A stretch of DNA of 64,000 nt from Ephemerocybe angulata (taxonomy: Eukaryota; Basidiomycota; Agaricomycetes; Agaricales; Psathyrellaceae): contig JAACJK010000219.1 in NCBI GenBank assembly GCA_013368325.1, forward strand, positions 1,550,001-1,614,000, written 5' to 3'. The translations under genes and the position numbers were made by a program. The notes beneath the pieces were generated by a model. It saw nothing but the letters and a program-made list of their open reading frames with translations, was not told the DNA's origin and ran no database searches. Positions 59,888 to 64,000 of the stretch are shown here, piece by piece (within the stretch, counting starts at the first letter, position 1; the number at the start of each line of letters is the position of its first letter).

Positions 59888-60256
59888 CGAGACAGAATAT
59901 TAAATTCGTTACGATACAACTACTAGTACTTGCATAGACTCAACTCTACGATTTGGACGATTGACCTCCGTGTTCGAACTGCGAGCAAACCTGTAGAATC
60001 TGCAAAGAATCTGAGCGCGCCGGTTCAGCGCCGTCAACGGGGTGGCGTTAACTCCATTTAGGGGCTCTCCAGGTCGTGTCCAACATCAACCATCTTGGCG
60101 TTTAGCTCGCCTCAACACGACCCAGACAGAACACTGTGCTCTTCAAAGCGTGTCGTCCCCATAGGTGCGCGTAAGTATGCCGAAATCAAAGAACTTGTGC
60201 TCACGTTGCCCAGCGCTCGAACTTTTGGCACACACAGACCCACATAGTGACACACC
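59888..60256. other. Intergenic PTAR1-like / F-box
   Basis: About 370 bp between two plus-strand genes, presumably a 3' UTR and the F-box promoter. Nothing specific is recognised. Confidence 0.4.
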
Positions 60257-62110
60257 ATGGCCATGGACCTTCCCGCAGAGGTGCTGACCCAAATCTTCAC
60301 CCTCGCCGCCGACGAAGACCTCATTTTTCAATACGCCTTACCAACGAGTCTAGCGAACTCATCATGGTTCAAGCATATAGCAGGCGACTGGTCTCTCCGA
60401 ACACCACAGGAAGCTGGAAACTTTCTCATGCGCCGAAGCTATCGGACGAAGAAAGTGAGCCTCACCTCCTGCCACACTCAGGCGACAGACCACCTAACCC
60501 TTGGCTAGGCCCTCATGCTAACCTGCAGGAAATGGCATAACGTCGCATACGAGCATCTCTTCCGGTGTCTGTTCTTCAACACCCCACTCAGGCTATTCGA
60601 AGTCGTCAAGATCCTCGATTCACAGAAGGGCGCAGCCGCAACGGAGAACTCGTTAGGATGGTGGACGCGCAGACTGCACGTGTGCCGATATTCAGCACAT
60701 GAGCTTGGGGAGCTTGGAATCAAGTATAAAGACATGCAGAGAGCGCTCCTCACCATCATCGAGCACTGTCCCAACCTCGAGATATTTCACGTCGACTGGC
60801 CCATGAAGGAGATCTTCGGAGAAGTGGCACTCGCCCTCGCCAGGCACTCCAAACGGTCCCTCCGTGTGGTACATTTCAACGTGCCGCGTAACGCGCTTTC
60901 CAAGGTCATCTGGGCCCTCGACTCCCTCAAGTTTATCGTGGCCGCTCACATCGAGTTCGAACCGGGCCACGCCGTAAGGAATGAATTTGGGGACGACGAC
61001 GAGGAAAGCGTACACCTGGGGTCGGCTTTCGACTATCAACTCGACCTCCGATACCTCTATCAGCTCTCCGTCGTCGGATACGCACGTGAATTCCTTGAGC
61101 AGTCAGCGGAATGGATAATGCCCTCTCTCAAGATCTTCGCGTACAACCAAGCGACCTACGGAGGAGCCGTGCCCGAGGCTATCCTTGGCTTCCTGAAGGT
61201 TCATGGCGACTGCCTCGAATTCCTCGACCTCGACACGAACCTCCCGGTGGACACCCGTCGAATCCTCGACCTCTGCCCCCAAGTCTCGACATTTGCGTTC
61301 AACGCCGACAACAGAATCATGCCCCACAACGACCGAGAAAGTGAAGTCGTCAACCGACCACGGCCCAATATCCATACCATTGGCCTCCACGGACTGTCTC
61401 TGGCGTTCGGTGTGGGACCGGCGAACACGGCAATGGCCACCACACGGCTCACTCAGAGATCAAACGACCTGATTATGGCGGCCCTTAGCAAACGAAACTT
61501 CCCCAATCTCCAACGCGTTCGGGCGCTTAGTCGGCCTATGCTTATGGATCTAAATCGAGCGGGACAACCAAATGAGGACAATGGGGGTATGGCCCGCTGG
61601 ACAAACTGGTGGGATACCTTCGCGGATGCCGGCATTGCGTTGGAGGATTGCACTGGGGATTCCTTGGGAAACCTACCTGAAATACCTGGCCCGGGAGACA
61701 GCGATGAGGACGAAGACGATGCCGATAGCGACGAGTATGAGGATGAATCGGAAGATGAGGACGATGAGGACGACGACGAAGAAGAAGAAGAAGAAGACTC
61801 TGATGAGGAGGAGGAGGAGGAGGAGGAGGGGAGCTCTGACAGCGAGGGTGAAAACATTCTTCCTGGATGGAAGAAACTGATCCCACCGATGGACGATAAA
61901 CCTTCAGCGCGTACACAGGAACTCAGGGATTTACTGAAGGAGTGCAGAGCAATGGAGCGGCGGAGGGATCTGGAGCCTTCTCTCCTTCCTCCTTCTTTCA
62001 TGATGATGATGGGTGGAGGAATGCCTCCTGGGGGAATGCCAGCCTTTCCTGGTGCCGACATGCCAATGGCGATGGGTGGGATGGGCTTTGGGTTCGGTGG
62101 TGGTCGCTAG
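60257..62110 (+). CDS. F-box protein with long acidic tract and Gly/Met-rich tail
   Basis: Two exons: 60257-60453 (MAMDLPAEVLTQIFTLAADE to RRSYRTKK) and 60509 onward (ALMLTCRKWHNVAYEHLFRC). LPAEVLTQIF and the TCRKWHNVAYEHLFR segment form a short F-box of the Agaricomycete type, which would bind Skp1 in an SCF ubiquitin ligase. The next 300 residues are leucine-rich and repeat-like (LEIFHVDWPMKEIF, LEFLDLDTNLPVDTRRILDL) and may be the substrate-binding part. From about 61695 to 61850 there is a run of Asp/Glu/Ser residues (for example DDEEEEEEDSDEEEEEEEEG). The C-terminus is Met/Gly-rich (FMMMMGGGMPPGGMPAFPGA). F-box genes of this kind are highly expanded in mushroom fungi; the substrate is unknown. 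The start at 60257 is the first ATG. Confidence 0.85.
61695..61850 (+). repeat. GAG/GAA/GAC low-complexity stretch in the F-box gene
   Basis: Purine-rich codon run encoding the acidic Asp/Glu/Ser tract of the F-box protein. It produces a long Ser-rich open frame on the opposite strand that is not a gene. Its repetitive nature makes it prone to length variation. Confidence 0.75.
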
Positions 62111-62383
62111 TGGATTCCTTTTCTATATTTAAGTCATACCCGGATCTATCGCTCTGCTCTGTACTTGCAGATATGGACTTCGCATAGAAGTGTTTGTTTA
62201 GTGTAGCTATGTTGCTATTCAGGCTGTGTGTATTCTGGTACTACGCGTATGTGGTATACAAATGTACAGCGAGCTAGACTTTAGTACAAAGGACAGGGTC
62301 CGTTAACATTTGAAGAATAACTGGCGGTCTGTGTCACTGTAACGGAACTCTGAGAAAAGAAAGAAACCCGTATGGAAGGAATA

Positions 62384-63539
62384 CTACAGGCCGCGGCCGA
62401 AGAGAACGCCAATTGCTTTCAACACGGACGAAAGCCTTGACCACCATCCAGAGGCCATCCCCGCGCTCTGGAGGTAAGCAAACCAGCTTCCCTTTTCTAC
62501 GAGGCCTCCCCAGAACCGCCGCTGCATCCATGCAGCGAGAGAGCCTAGTACAAGCTCAAAATTAAGCGAGACGACAACGGAATGAATGGCCCCAATGTAC
62601 CTTTGATTGGCCCAGTGGGCCCAAAGCCGAAGACACTCATAATAGGCCGTAGAATGGCAGCTTCTGGCATGATGAAGCATACACCGGTGATTACAATGGC
62701 TGTGACAAGCTTTGGGTGGTTGTCGATAATTTTCCCTGTGCACCATATGTAACATGTCAGCGGGCTCCCCGTTACAGCTGTGTTTGTCAAAGGTCCTCAC
62801 CAGCAATGAGCAAGGCGTCCTCGACCGCTCTCCTGAGACGAGTGAATGAATCACGAGCATCCTCCTCCGGAACGCCGAGTTCAGTGCAAATTGTCACGTA
62901 CGAGCCGGCGAGTTGATCCAAGGCACGGGAAACCATCTTGGCACGATATGCTGCGCGTTCGTCCAGATCTTCCGGGAGCGGTTTCTCGAACTCGTTCTGC
63001 AGACTTTCAACGGTTTGGGCGCCAGCGCGAGAGAGGCGCTCCACTACTTCCTGAATGTCGACACCATGCACTGACAGACTGTCTTTCGCCTGACGAGCTT
63101 GATCAACAGCCTCTTCGAGCTTGCTTTTGAAGTCGTCCAGTTTGGTCCCAACGTCGCTGTAGGTCTCCTTGGCCCGGTTCAAGGTCGTGTCAGCAAATTC
63201 CAACCCTTTCTCCTGTGCATTCTCAACCATCTCCCAGATGTCGTCCCATGACGGGGCCGACCAAGCCCAAAGGCTCGTGATGCCAGACGCAATGGAGAGT
63301 GGCGCAACGTGGGCGCCTAATTCTGAAAGGTGTGCAAAATGGGCTCAGTACACTTCATGGTCACACTGAGAGCAACATACCTGGGATGAGCCACGCTATA
63401 GAGGTTTACATCGAGAATGAAAAATCGAAACAGTTACAAGACGGAATTGGGACGAACCGGTGGCCCCCAGATTGAGGCTCGACATGAGCGCTGACCATAA
63501 CAGCAATGACAGGAAGGCGGGGGTTATCAACAATCGCAT
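62384..63539 (-). CDS. Secreted IFI6/IFI27-like (ISG12 family) protein
   Basis: ATG 63539 opens a signal peptide or first membrane helix (MRLLITPAFLSLLLWSALMS). A 15-nt exon (63381-63395, WLIP) follows, then ELGAHVAPLSIASGITSLWA and WSAPSWDDIWEMVENAQEKG. Next is a charged helical region of about 130 residues (NRAKETYSDVGTKLDDFKSK, LSRAGAQTVESLQNEFEKPL). The C-terminal module reads KLVTAIVITGVCFIMPEAAI, LRPIMSVFGFGPTGPIKG and, after an intron, SLAAWMQRRFWGGLVEKGSW then FAYLQSAGM. This GFGxxGxxxGSLAAxxM...GG...LQSAGM pattern is the hallmark of the IFI6/IFI27 (ISG12) family of small glycine-rich membrane proteins. Stop at 62384-62386. In animals these act at mitochondrial or ER membranes in immunity and apoptosis; the fungal role is unknown. 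Confidence 0.8.
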
Positions 63540-64000
63540 GTTTGAGGCTAGTGAGACTACAGATATTCGATTCGAGATGGAGCCAGGAATGTGTCTTTCC
63601 AGTGCCTCAGCTGAAGCGGGTGAAGGAAGGGAGGATAGCAACGATGCCAGGCCTTTATACTAAGGCTTATCCAACTTCCCCACGATATGTGCGCCTCACT
63701 ACTTAGCACTGCTTGAAACGGTGAGCCAATTTTGGACATCCTATTATTGAAGTTCCTGTGACGACTGGTAGTACAATGCAGGGGAATCATTTATGAATAA
63801 AGCGAAGAAAAAATAAAAGAACAAGGTCCTTGCCAGGGCGAAAACAATGACAGACAGTGGAAACCGAACCTGTACTAGTAGGGAGGGGGGAAGCTGAAGA
63901 TCCACTTCACAAATGGCAGTGGACATAGATTGCAGCTACAAGGGCTGCAGATCCGAATGTCTTCGATTTCAAGGAAGTCATCCCTGCTTTTTGTAATCCT
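63540..64000. other. Window end, no supported gene
   Basis: About 460 bp. It should contain the promoter of the IFI6/27-like gene. On the minus strand an ATG at about 63980 starts a short hydrophobic reading (MTSLKSKTFGSAALVAAIYV) that could be a first exon, but it stops after 24 codons and no downstream exon could be joined with confidence. Confidence 0.35.

Noticed and set aside
61453..62061. 202-codon Ser-rich open frame on the minus strand within the F-box gene
   Set aside because: It is the complement of the GAG/GAA acidic tract, giving poly-Ser; there is no independent support.

Overview
The window comes from a nuclear chromosome of a filamentous fungus, most likely a mushroom-forming basidiomycete (Agaricomycotina). 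Genes are split by many short GT-AG introns (mostly about 50-70 nt), intergenic gaps are small, and both strands are used. The content is typical of this group: a fungal phenylalanine ammonia-lyase, fungal Set9/Suv4-20, a CPAF-like S41 peptidase, a split-gene arginine-type CPSase large subunit and several Agaricomycete-style orphan proteins. I saw no CRISPR, operon, rRNA, tRNA or intact transposon. Species-level placement is not possible from the sequence alone.

Layout. 0-9 kb: secreted S41 peptidase (+), Tudor-SN/SND1 (-), SNF1-activating-type protein kinase (-). 9.5-24 kb: UPF2 (-) head-to-head with an ATRIP/Rad26-type checkpoint protein (+), a coiled-coil orphan ending in a run of G-x-x-x repeats (+), an amidohydrolase-like protein (+) and a large disordered orphan (+). 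24-32 kb: CCT6 chaperonin subunit (+), Set9-type H4K20 methyltransferase (-), five-repeat polyubiquitin (-). 32-35 kb: no intact gene, with a possible decayed gene on the minus strand. 35-41 kb: FAM72-like protein (-) head-to-head with Rrp17/Nol12 (+), Bos1 SNARE (+), Fcf1 PIN nuclease (-). 43-52 kb: phenylalanine ammonia-lyase (+), FAD-dependent amine/amino-acid oxidase (+), mitochondrial arginine-specific CPSase large chain (-). 52-54.7 kb: no gene recognised. 54.7-64 kb: TmpB-like multipass oxidoreductase-type protein (+), Rex2 oligoribonuclease (-) head-to-head with a PTAR1-like protein (+), F-box protein with a long acidic tract (+), and a secreted IFI6/IFI27-like protein (-).

Most genes are housekeeping and unrelated; they do not form a pathway cluster. 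Several act in RNA metabolism (SND1, UPF2, Rrp17, Fcf1, Rex2), but they are scattered and I read this as coincidence. The most distinctive signals are gene-structural: an 8-nt and a 17-nt exon in the Rex2 gene, an 11-nt exon in the TmpB-like gene, a 15-nt exon in the IFI6/27-like gene, a first exon consisting of only the start codon in Fcf1, and a possible 31-nt intron in the PTAR1-like gene. The most distinctive proteins are the orphan with ten to eleven consecutive GX3 units and the IFI6/27-like secreted protein. I found no convincing undescribed multi-gene system. Boundaries were set by reading splice sites and protein homology by eye, so individual exon edges may be off.
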